Shown piece by piece: positions 57,301 through 64,000 of a DNA stretch of 64,000 bases. The position numbers and the translations under genes were made by a program. The DNA is from Halarsenatibacter silvermanii (lineage in GTDB: Bacteria; Bacillota; Halanaerobiia; Halanaerobiales; Halarsenatibacteraceae), in contig NZ_FNGO01000005.1 in assembly GCF_900103135.1 (NCBI RefSeq), positions 1 to 64,000 on the forward strand, in the 5' to 3' direction. The notes beneath the pieces are model-generated. The model made no database searches. It worked only from the letters and a program-made list of their open reading frames with translations, and was not told where the DNA came from. Position 1 is the stretch's first letter. Each line of letters opens with the position of its first letter.

Positions 57301-58536
57301 ATGGATTTTCAGGATTATCTTTTCGTCGGGGTGGACACTCACAAAGAAGAACATACAGCTTCTGCTGTCAATTTCTTTCACCAGGAGCTAAAGAGTATTA
57401 CTATTTCCAATAATCCGGCTAATTTTGATGAGTTTATAGCTGAGCTGGAAGATGCAAGCCCAAATGGCGAAACTTTGGTATTCGGCCTGGAAGATACTCA
57501 GGGCCTGGGGAGAAATCTCGCCCAGTGGCTGGTGCGCAAAGGGTTTTTGGTTAAAGAAGTTAACCCTGCCATAACCAGGCGCGAAAGAAAGCATTCCCCT
57601 GATCCCGATAAATCCGATGACATCGACGCTAAAGCCATTGCCGATGCGCTAATTTCCGACTGGGAAGAACTCCCCCAGGTAGAAGAGGATGAAACATTTG
57701 AAGCCATCAGAACACTAAATAACCAGCGAGAGAATTTAGTACAGCGCAAAATCCAGATCAAAAACAGACTGCATAAATTAATTCATCAAAATTATCCCGA
57801 ATACAAAAAGTTTTTCAGCGATTCCTTTGGCAAGACCGCCCTTGCCTTCTGGGAGAAATATACCCATCCCTCCGAACTGAAAAATTATGGGGAGACCAGA
57901 CTGCACAAATTTCTGAAAGAACAGGCTAAAAGCATTCCCAATGATAAAGCCAAAACAATACTCTCCTTAGTCGATAAGGATAAGAACATGAGAGAAGATG
58001 CTTGTGCACGAAATTCCATTATTCTCATGTTAATAAAGGAGCTCAAACAGCTTCGTCAACATCTTGAGAGCATAAACAATAAACTGGAAGCTGCGGTACA
58101 AAAAAGCGAATACGAACTTACCACTATGCCAGGTATGGATTACAAATTAGCGGCTAAGTTTATTTCCTATATCAGAAACATTGACCGCTTTGGCTCAGGA
58201 GATAAATTAGCCCGCTATGCCGGCCTGGCACCCGTAGAGCGAAGCTCTGGCAGTTCTAAAGCTCATACGCATCTAAAATACGGGTGCAGAGATTTAAATA
58301 GCGCATTTTATATGCTGGCCCTACAGCAGATAGGTTCTTATCGCAATGGCAAGGTGAAAAGTGATGTAGCCTACAGCTATTATCAAAAAAAGCTGGCAGA
58401 GGGTAAGACCAGAAAAAACGCTATTAGATGTCTGCAAAGACGCCTGGTGGATATAATTTATGCCATGATGAGAGATAGATCGGTATATCAGCCACCAGAG
58501 ATCCCGGATTATCAGGTTCTAAAGCGGTCAGGCTGA
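57301..58536 (+). CDS. IS110-family transposase (DEDD recombinase)
   Basis: A recombinase of about 411 residues. The N-terminal RuvC-like DEDD domain starts FVGVDTHKEEHTASAV and includes GLEDTQGLG and DKSDDIDAKAIADAL. The C-terminal Transposase_20 domain shows LTTMPGMDYKLAAKFISYI, RYAGLAPVERSSGSSKAH with the catalytic Ser region, and NSAFYMLALQQI. The frame is intact. ATG 57301 has AAGGAG nine bases upstream; in-frame TTG codons at 57292 and 57298 are less likely starts. It works with the bridge RNA encoded just upstream. Confidence 0.95.
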   Translation: MDFQDYLFVGVDTHKEEHTASAVNFFHQELKSITISNNPANFDEFIAELEDASPNGETLVFGLEDTQGLGRNLAQWLVRKGFLVKEVNPAITRRERKHSPDPDKSDDIDAKAIADALISDWEELPQVEEDETFEAIRTLNNQRENLVQRKIQIKNRLHKLIHQNYPEYKKFFSDSFGKTALAFWEKYTHPSELKNYGETRLHKFLKEQAKSIPNDKAKTILSLVDKDKNMREDACARNSIILMLIKELKQLRQHLESINNKLEAAVQKSEYELTTMPGMDYKLAAKFISYIRNIDRFGSGDKLARYAGLAPVERSSGSSKAHTHLKYGCRDLNSAFYMLALQQIGSYRNGKVKSDVAYSYYQKKLAEGKTRKNAIRCLQRRLVDIIYAMMRDRSVYQPPEIPDYQVLKRSG

Positions 58537-58675
58537 AAAATTTTACCCCTCAATCTGCGCAGTAATTAAGGCTGAAAAACTCAATATTTCATTGCCGAGG
58601 GTGTAGTATGCCTGATTTGCTGCCTTGCTGAAAGTATAAAAGCATATTTTGAAAGCTTAACTTGACATAGGGAGT

Positions 58676-58793
58676 TTGATAGATATAGCATAAGATCGGG
58701 GGAAAATTTCATTGTGAACGCAGCTTTATATCTTACAGTACAACTAAATGAGGTTTTTACACACCCATTAGCCAACTGAAGACAAGAAGATCT
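58676..58793. repeat. Small inverted-repeat element, second type, partly degenerate
   Basis: Read on the minus strand it starts AGATCTTCTTGTCTTCAGTT and matches the element at 63609-63744 through GTGTAAAAACC, TTTAGTTGTACTGTAAGATA and CAATGAAATTTTCCCCCGAT. The far end is diverged after about 58680. It interrupts an IclR-family reading frame. Confidence 0.8.
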
Positions 58794-58796
58794 ATA

Positions 58797-58934
58797 AATA
58801 TTTTCTGTTTTATCATCCGTCATTCTGCTGGCCGGTCCCGAAACACCGAAGGCAGCCATTATTTCTCCTTTATGATCGAAGATAGGGCCGGCCACACATC
58901 TTATTTCCAGATCCGATTTTTCGCGTCCGTTCAT
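58797..58934 (-). pseudogene. Remnant of an IclR-family regulator
   Basis: About 46 residues: NGREKSDLEIRCVAGPIFDHKGEIMAAFGVSGPASRMTDDKTENI. This is the conserved end of the IclR effector-binding domain (usual form CVAAPIFD...AALSVSGP). The DNA-binding N-terminus and most of the effector domain are missing. A small mobile element takes over the frame right after KTENI. It begins 14 bases after the xylB stop on the same strand, so it may be what is left of a regulator of xylose or sugar-acid genes. Confidence 0.8.
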
Positions 58935-58948
58935 AATATATATAATTT

Positions 58949-60448
58949 TTATATCTCACTCAAATCAGCAAATCTATCCTTCAGAGATGGATACAGAGAT
59001 TTATACAGCGAATAATACTTTTCATATTTTTTGACCGCTTCCGGATCAGGCTTTACCCTATCAACCACACTTAAAGCTTTAGAACAGGCCTCTTCAAAAT
59101 CGGCAAAGACTTCTGTACCCACTCCTGCAATCAAAGCTGCTCCGAAAGCAGGACCTTCCTCCACATTAATCAGGCTTATTTCTTCATTCAGAACATCGGC
59201 CAGTATCTGCTGCCAGACTTTACTTCTGGCTCCTCCCCCGATAACCCTCACTTCTTCCAGTTCAATGTCCCTGGCTTTGATGAGTTCGAGCGAATCTCTA
59301 ATCCCAAAACATACACCTTCCATCACGCTGCGGAAAAAATGACTCTGATCATGGCGGGCAGAGAGGCCAAAAAATACACCCCTGGCATCGGCATCTGCGT
59401 GAGGGGTCCTCTCGCCATAAAGATAGGGGAGAAATATAAGCCCCTCGCTGCCGGGCTCGACTTCCGAAGCCATTCTGTTGATCTCATCATAATTATATTC
59501 CTCATCATACATGCTCTCCTTAATCCAGCTCATGGACATACCGGCTGAAAGCATAACTCCCATCATATACCAGCTATTTGGACGAGCATGATTGAAAAGG
59601 TGAATTCTTCCCTCTTCATCCGGTTCCGGCTCATCTGTATGCGCCAGCACCACTCCGGAAGAACCTATACTGACCATCGAGCGCCCTGTTTTAATTATAC
59701 CGCTTCCCACTGCGCCACAGGCGTTATCCGCGCCACCGGCTATCACAGGTGTCCCTTCTGCCAGCCCCAATTTATCAGCGACCTCTGGCCTGATTTCACC
59801 ACCAACATCGATAGAAGACATCAGCGGCGGCATAATTTCAGGTGTTATCTCCAGTTTTTCCAGTATTTGATGCGACCATTCTTTGCTCTCGATGTCGAGC
59901 AGCAGCGTGCCCGCTGCATCGGAATATTCCATGGCTGCCTCGCCAGTTAGACGAAATCGAAGGTAATCCTTCGGCAGCAGAAGACAATCTGTCCTGCGAT
60001 AATTTTCCGGTTCATTTTGCTTGAGCCATAATATTTTAGGGGCCGTAAAACCTTCCAGAGCGGGATTACCTACATTCTCCAACAAATTTTCAAGCCCTCC
60101 CACCCTCTCATAAATCTCCTGACACTGGCTCGAAGTTCTGGTGTCACTCCAGAGAATTGCAGGTCTGATCACCTTCATATCTCTATCCAGAAATACAGCA
60201 CTGTGCATCTGTCCGGAAAGACTTATGCCTGCAATATTTTCAGAGCTAATCTCCATCTGATTTAAAATATTTTTAATAACTTCAACTGTGGACTCCCACC
60301 AAATTTCAGGGTCCTGTTCCGCCCAGCCAGGTCTGGGATTACTCAAATCCTGTTCACTGGAGCCAGTAAGCACCAGCTCTGCTTTTTCATTCACCAGAAC
60401 TCCTTTTACGCTGCTTGTACCGATATCTAAACCCAGCAAATAATTCAT
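58949..60448 (-). CDS. xylB: Xylulokinase
   Basis: A FGGY-family sugar kinase of 499 residues. LLGLDIGTSSVKGVLVNEKAELV, NPRPGWAEQDPEIWW, ISLSGQMHSAVFLD, AILWSDTRTSSQC, VIAGGADNACGAVGSG, LPYLYGERTPHADADARGVFFGL and VIGGGARSKVWQQILADV all fit xylulokinase. The SGQMH motif supports D-xylulose over glycerol or gluconate. No xylose isomerase or xylose transporter is in the window. The regulator next to it is broken. Confidence 0.92.
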   Translation of the reverse strand: MNYLLGLDIGTSSVKGVLVNEKAELVLTGSSEQDLSNPRPGWAEQDPEIWWESTVEVIKNILNQMEISSENIAGISLSGQMHSAVFLDRDMKVIRPAILWSDTRTSSQCQEIYERVGGLENLLENVGNPALEGFTAPKILWLKQNEPENYRRTDCLLLPKDYLRFRLTGEAAMEYSDAAGTLLLDIESKEWSHQILEKLEITPEIMPPLMSSIDVGGEIRPEVADKLGLAEGTPVIAGGADNACGAVGSGIIKTGRSMVSIGSSGVVLAHTDEPEPDEEGRIHLFNHARPNSWYMMGVMLSAGMSMSWIKESMYDEEYNYDEINRMASEVEPGSEGLIFLPYLYGERTPHADADARGVFFGLSARHDQSHFFRSVMEGVCFGIRDSLELIKARDIELEEVRVIGGGARSKVWQQILADVLNEEISLINVEEGPAFGAALIAGVGTEVFADFEEACSKALSVVDRVKPDPEAVKKYEKYYSLYKSLYPSLKDRFADLSEI

Positions 60449-60499
60449 TTACCAACCCTCCGGACTAAAATTTTGCAGTTTTAGCTTTCATCTTCAGAA

Positions 60500-60700
60500 T
60501 TACTTATCCAGTTTTTCCCTCTCTTCTAATTTTCTCTGGTTTTTTCGGCTAACTCTCACTCCGCTGTTAACAATATATATTCCGATCAAAAATGAAAGAC
60601 CTCCGCTGAGAATGCTTCCCAGAGATAAAAATACCAGGCCAAAAAACACAAAAACGGTTCCCGCCGCATAATAAATTATTGGAGCCATCAGAAAATCCAC
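60500..60700 (-). CDS. Small two-helix membrane protein
   Basis: A 66-residue protein, MDFLMAPIIYYAAGTVFVFFGLVFLSLGSILSGGLSFLIGIYIVNSG, followed by a basic tail (RVSRKNQRKLEEREKLDK). Two hydrophobic segments and a cytoplasmic C-terminus are likely. Function unknown. GGGAGGTGG upstream supports translation. Confidence 0.65.
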   Translation of the reverse strand: MDFLMAPIIYYAAGTVFVFFGLVFLSLGSILSGGLSFLIGIYIVNSGVRVSRKNQRKLEEREKLDK

Positions 60701-60742
60701 CTCCCCTCATATCTCACCGCAGGCTTTCCCGGTCAGTATTAC

Positions 60743-61423
60743 TCAGTCCAGTCCCTCGTAAATACTCTCCAGAGAAATTTGATCGGTTTCGACCTCATAG
60801 TTTACAAAATCCTCATCAAAGACAGCCAGCTTAACCTCCACTTCCTGATCTCCAATACTGATGTCTTTTACCTCGCTTCTTTCTCCTTCAGGATATACTT
60901 CAGTTATATCTCCCTTTTCGATATCGAGGGCATAAAGTGTCCCCCCTACAGAGACTGTACCGTAACCAAATCCTCCTATGAAAAGCAGGTGTTTTTCATC
61001 CAGCCACCAGATCTTTTTAGGGGTGTACTGCTCAGGGAGGTCTTCTCCCCTGACCAGTTCTCTTATCTCATCATTTTCATAATCGTACAGGTAGATAGAC
61101 CCTATCCTCTCCCATTCAGTCGGTGCAATATAGGCAAGCTTATCTTCCTGCGGTGAAATAAGGGGTTCAGAGGGCTGATCTTCCGATAAAGTTCTCTCTC
61201 TGTCCTCAGTATCTATCTTTAAATATTCCATGCCATTTTCGCTGTCATATTCAATCTTTTCTGTGGTAATCCTTTCAGGTTCCACCTCTCTTTCAATCTG
61301 TGGTTCAGGTTCTGCCTCTTCAGTCCTCATCAAAAGCTGAAATTGATAGGATAAGAAAACTCCCGCAGCAAAAGCTATTGAAATAACAACCACAAAGAGA
61401 AACAATTTATACTTTTTAGGCAT
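60743..61423 (-). CDS. Membrane-anchored extracytoplasmic protein, DUF4652-like
   Basis: A 226-residue protein. One N-terminal helix (LFLFVVVISIAFAAGVFLSYQF), an acidic linker, then a beta-rich domain with LISPQEDKLAYIAPTEWERIGSIYLYDYENDEI, KIWWLDEKHLLFIGGFGYGTVSVGGTLYALDI. This looks like a short beta-propeller-type domain reminiscent of DUF4652; I am not certain. It follows the phosphodiesterase gene by 38 bases on the same strand. Confidence 0.6.
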   Translation of the reverse strand: MPKKYKLFLFVVVISIAFAAGVFLSYQFQLLMRTEEAEPEPQIEREVEPERITTEKIEYDSENGMEYLKIDTEDRERTLSEDQPSEPLISPQEDKLAYIAPTEWERIGSIYLYDYENDEIRELVRGEDLPEQYTPKKIWWLDEKHLLFIGGFGYGTVSVGGTLYALDIEKGDITEVYPEGERSEVKDISIGDQEVEVKLAVFDEDFVNYEVETDQISLESIYEGLD

Positions 61424-61461
61424 AAGATATCATCCTAATATTCCTGTATTTATTTGACTGC

Positions 61462-62397
61462 TTAATCTATTTCTTTCTCGTATATATCGAGCAATATATC
61501 AGGCCTGTCGGTGATAATTCCATCTGCTTTCAGCTTTTTCAGATGCATCATTTCTCCAGGGTCATTCACAGTCCAGTAATGAACGGCGGCGCCATATCTG
61601 TTGGCCCTCTCGATAAATGTTTTTCTTCTGAGATCGATGCCCTTAAAATTGGTGGGAATCTGCACCGCTGAAAAGTCACGCCAGAAAAGACCTTCGAGTT
61701 TTAACAGGGTCAGAATAAAAAATACAGCAAACTCAACCCTGGCTGCCGAGCGATGGACCCGATCTGATAGAACCCTGTGATAATGAGTCAGCACCTCATC
61801 CTGAAAGCTCCCGGCTATGACTCTCTCCCCGGCTTCAGAGGAGTTAACCAGGTCTGCCAGAACCTCGGCTGCTCTTTTTCCTGTCTCTTCTTTATCCTTG
61901 ATCTCCACGATCAAAATAGTGTCAGGAAATTCTTCCAGCACATCTGAAAGCAGAGGAATCTGCTGAGGCGTTTCTCTCTCAAAATCATAGCTAAAATCAA
62001 ACTCTCTTAAATCATCCAGTTTCATATCTTCAATCCGGCCGCTGCCATCAGAAGTTCTGTCTATTCTGGCATCGTGATGCACAACCAGCTCTTCGTCGGC
62101 TGATAATCTTACATCCAGTTCGATTATATCCACACCCAATCGGGCCGCATTTTGAAAGGCTGTCATGGTGTTCTCGGGCTTAAGACCGGCTCCTCCTCGA
62201 TGGGCTATAACTAAAGGGTTTTCTTCATTTTGGGTGATCAATGAATTTTCGGCGCCGGAATCAGCTTCCGAATTATTTGTTTTAGTTTTGCCGGTTCCTT
62301 CTCCAAATATACTGCCTACTATCCGGTATTCAGAAACTGCCAAAAGGCAGAGATAAACTGCAGCCAGGGCTGTAAAGAAATATATTAAAACAGCCAT
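61462..62397 (-). CDS. Membrane-anchored glycerophosphodiester phosphodiesterase
   Basis: A 311-residue protein. N-terminal membrane helix (IYFFTALAAVYLCLLAV), then a GDPD TIM-barrel: VIAHRGGAGLKPENTMTAFQNA with catalytic His and Arg, IELDVRLSADEELVVHHDARIDRTSDGSG (Glu, Asp metal ligands and second His), LIVEIKDK, VHYWTVNDPGEM and GIITDRPD. It hydrolyses glycerophosphodiesters to glycerol-3-phosphate, probably on the outer face of the membrane. It follows the carboxypeptidase gene by 15 bases. Confidence 0.93.
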   Translation of the reverse strand: MAVLIYFFTALAAVYLCLLAVSEYRIVGSIFGEGTGKTKTNNSEADSGAENSLITQNEENPLVIAHRGGAGLKPENTMTAFQNAARLGVDIIELDVRLSADEELVVHHDARIDRTSDGSGRIEDMKLDDLREFDFSYDFERETPQQIPLLSDVLEEFPDTILIVEIKDKEETGKRAAEVLADLVNSSEAGERVIAGSFQDEVLTHYHRVLSDRVHRSAARVEFAVFFILTLLKLEGLFWRDFSAVQIPTNFKGIDLRRKTFIERANRYGAAVHYWTVNDPGEMMHLKKLKADGIITDRPDILLDIYEKEID

Positions 62398-62412
62398 AAC
62401 TTCAATCCAGAT

Positions 62413-63570
62413 TTATTCAAATATGCCATCTACAATATCACCTACTGATCTGATAATTCTGGAAACAATACCTGCCTCGACAATATCCTCTTCAGCTATC
62501 AAATCGATGCTGTTGATTATTTCGTCCCCATCCACCAGCCTCATCTCCCCCATTTTTTCTCCTTCAGCTATGGGAAATTCAAAATCCTCTATAATGCTAA
62601 CTTCTCGATCATAATCCAGATCTTCGCCTCTTTCGCGCAGAGCAGTAAGATCTTCAGCAGCGCGAGCGCTTACTTCTTCTTCGCTGCTGCCCGGAAAAGA
62701 TATATTTTGAATTGAATCTCCTTCTTCTATGACAGTCTCCTGAACATAATTGCCAAATCCATAATCCAGCAGCTTTCGGGTTTGATCCTGACGTTCCTGA
62801 TCGGATTCAGCATTTAATACAACAGAGATAAGCCTCATCCCTTCCCGTTCGGCACTGGCTGCCAGACAGTAACCGGCCTCCTGAGTTCGTCCTGTCTTTA
62901 TACCATCCATACCGGGATAATCACGGACCAGCTGATTCAAATTTGCCAGCAGCGCTTCCCGATCGGGCAGCTCCAGATATTCCGACCAGATCTGACCCCA
63001 TTCTCTGATTTCAGGATACTGTACAACCTCGCGGGACATTTTAGCTATATCTCTGGCCGTAGAATAATGATTATCGGCCGGCAGACCGGTTGAATTCTCA
63101 AAATTGGTATTTTCCATGCCGAGTTCTGCCACCCTCTCGTTCATCATTTCGATAAAACCGGAGTAGGTTCCCCCCAGATATTCTGAAAGCGCATAGGTGG
63201 CATCATTGGCAGAGGAAATTGTGATAGCTTTTAAAAGTTCTTCAACTGTGAGCGCTGTTCCGGCCTCCAGAAAAATTTGAGAACCTCCCATATCCTCGGC
63301 CCGACTGCTAACGGTCACTTCATCATCCAGCGATATCTCTCCCTCCTCCACGGCTTCCATAGCCATCAACATGGGCATGATCTTCGTGATGCTGGCGGGA
63401 GGGAGTTCTTCATCGGGATTTTGTTCATATAAAACCTGGCCTGTATTAGCTTCTACAAGAATAGCCGATCTGGCCTGCAGCTCGATGGCTGAGGCTGGAG
63501 TAGAAATTATCACAGCAGCAGCCAGCAGCAGCAGAGTCAAACCTGTTAATTTTATAAACCTGGATTTCAT
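62413..63570 (-). CDS. dacF: D-alanyl-D-alanine carboxypeptidase (PBP5/DacF type)
   Basis: Peptidoglycan-trimming enzyme, 385 residues. A signal peptide (LTLLLLAAAVIISTPASAI) is followed by the penicillin-binding motifs SITK (PPASITKIM), SAN (SSANDATYALSEYLGG) and KTG (DGIKTGRTQEAGYCLAASA). A C-terminal beta domain (PIAEGEKMGEMRLVDGDEII) and an amphipathic anchor (IVSRIIRSVGDIVDGIFE) end it. It is exported and membrane-associated. The start is taken at ATG 63570, with GGTGAAAT upstream. Confidence 0.95.
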   Translation of the reverse strand: MKSRFIKLTGLTLLLLAAAVIISTPASAIELQARSAILVEANTGQVLYEQNPDEELPPASITKIMPMLMAMEAVEEGEISLDDEVTVSSRAEDMGGSQIFLEAGTALTVEELLKAITISSANDATYALSEYLGGTYSGFIEMMNERVAELGMENTNFENSTGLPADNHYSTARDIAKMSREVVQYPEIREWGQIWSEYLELPDREALLANLNQLVRDYPGMDGIKTGRTQEAGYCLAASAEREGMRLISVVLNAESDQERQDQTRKLLDYGFGNYVQETVIEEGDSIQNISFPGSSEEEVSARAAEDLTALRERGEDLDYDREVSIIEDFEFPIAEGEKMGEMRLVDGDEIINSIDLIAEEDIVEAGIVSRIIRSVGDIVDGIFE

Positions 63571-63608
63571 TTATATTTCACCTGCTCTTTTTTGAGATTT
63601 TTATTTTT

Positions 63609-63744
63609 GGATCTTCTTGTCTTCAGTTGGCTAATAGGGGTGTAAAAACCTCATTTAGTTGTACTGTAAGATATAAAGCTTAGTTCACAATGAAATTTTC
63701 CCCCGATCTTATACGATATCTATCAACAGATAACAAGAAGATCC
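63609..63744. repeat. Complete small inverted-repeat element, second type
   Basis: A 136-bp element bounded by GGATCTTCTTGT and ACAAGAAGATCC. The interior matches the copy at 58676-58793, and its right end matches 25067-25107 and 46943-47089. No coding capacity. It probably separates dacF from the promoter of the next gene. The remaining bases to 63850 show nothing else. Confidence 0.82.
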
Positions 63745-63850
63745 ATATATTTTTCCTGCAATCCTCAACAGCTTCTAATATAAACTTATGTGAATGGCCC
63801 CTTTTTTCCTGTTAACAACCTCAAATTATGAAGCAATATCGAGTAAAAAT

Positions 63851-63878
63851 TTGATCGCAGCTGATTTTTAGTTATAAT
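63851..63878 (+). promoter_or_regulatory. Promoter of the gene at the right edge
   Basis: TTGATC (63851-63856), 16 bases, perfect TATAAT (63873-63878). The start codon at 63964 lies about 80 bases downstream. Confidence 0.65.
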
Positions 63879-63963
63879 TGTAACTACAGGGTGGAAGCTA
63901 TATTATAAATAATTTATATGCCTATTCAAATTATCAACAAAATATATAGATGGGGGAATCACT

Positions 63964-64000
63964 ATGGATATTTTTCAGCGGCAGTGGCCCATGTTCACTG
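63964..64000 (+). CDS. Start of an unidentified gene (runs off the right edge)
   Basis: ATG at 63964 behind ATGGGGGAATC opens MDIFQRQWPMFT and continues beyond the window. Twelve residues are too few to identify it. The promoter upstream supports a real gene. Confidence 0.5.
   Translation, partial: MDIFQRQWPMFT

Larger units (their letters stand above)
56967..58560 (+). mobile_element. IS110-family insertion sequence (outer limits uncertain)
   Basis: It consists of a ~330-base structured left non-coding end and one transposase gene. IS110 elements lack clear terminal inverted repeats and target duplications, so the true ends cannot be fixed from one copy; the bounds given are guesses around the bridge-RNA region and the gene. 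It lies between two GGATCTTCTTGT-type repeat ends. Confidence 0.6.

Noticed and set aside
58581-58934. A 117-residue gene downstream of xylB
   Set aside because: Only the first 46 residues are IclR-like; the rest is translated mobile-element sequence.

Overview
The window looks like chromosomal DNA from an anaerobic, halophilic or haloalkaliphilic member of the Bacillota, most like Halanaerobiales. This is an inference. It rests on the very acidic soluble proteins, strong GGAGG ribosome sites, frequent TTG/GTG starts, Na+-linked transporters (Mrp/Mbh-type antiporter, NhaC, Na+:solute symporter), many Fe-S and radical-SAM enzymes, three apparent selenoproteins, and the absence of respiratory oxidases. 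There is no CRISPR array and no rRNA.

Layout. 1-335: end of an IS (N-terminus of a transposase). 486-2063: purH. 2261-2349: tRNA-Leu(GAG) with a strong promoter. 2366-12189 (minus): a run of nitroreductase, AmrS-type radical SAM enzyme, type II pantothenate kinase, a five-gene peptide-type ABC transporter and a small membrane protein. 12385-18049 (plus): an eight-gene Mrp-type antiporter in Mbh order but without hydrogenase genes. 18306-19661: secreted leucine-rich-repeat protein. 19813-24591 (minus): a 2-hydroxyacyl-CoA-dehydratase-like pair with its activase, an unknown protein, a UGA-containing Bcp-type peroxiredoxin and a DUF952 protein. 25113-29611 (minus): CstA, NhaC and a BTAD regulator. 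29837-33948: PflA-like radical SAM protein, HDAC-family hydrolase, hydantoinase/oxoprolinase-type ATPase. 34052-36311: UGA-containing AhpC-type peroxiredoxin and pncB.

36459-44889 (minus) is the most unusual part. It is a five-gene operon joining pieces of Rnf, of NADH dehydrogenase/bifurcating-hydrogenase diaphorase (NuoE, NuoF, NuoG N-terminus) and of an FdhF-like molybdopterin protein. An RnfD domain is fused to the FdhF-like protein. A NuoG N-terminal module is fused to an RnfC-like ferredoxin module. The last gene encodes six tandem FMN-binding (RnfG-type) domains. I infer a membrane NAD(H)-linked electron-transfer complex that sends electrons through a multi-flavin protein, possibly outward and possibly coupled to Na+. 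The FdhF-like subunit lacks two residues considered important for formate oxidation, so its substrate is uncertain.

45331-54435 (minus, except one plus gene): Zn-phospholipase-C-like protein, secreted protein, Mpg glycosylase, Yip1-like protein, SppA, ferredoxin, small HTH protein, 5'-nucleotidase C-domain protein, DUF389 protein, BioY, NikR, lipid kinase. 54792-56835 (plus): a third UGA-containing gene and a sodium:solute symporter. 56898-58800: an IS110-family element whose left end carries a clear bridge-RNA-like structure, next to small inverted-repeat elements and a broken IclR regulator. 58949-63570 (minus): xylulokinase, two small membrane-linked proteins, glycerophosphodiesterase, D-Ala-D-Ala carboxypeptidase. 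A new gene starts at 63964 and runs off the end.

Small non-autonomous elements with GGATCTTCTTGT ends occur at least four times and account for several of the gene-free stretches.
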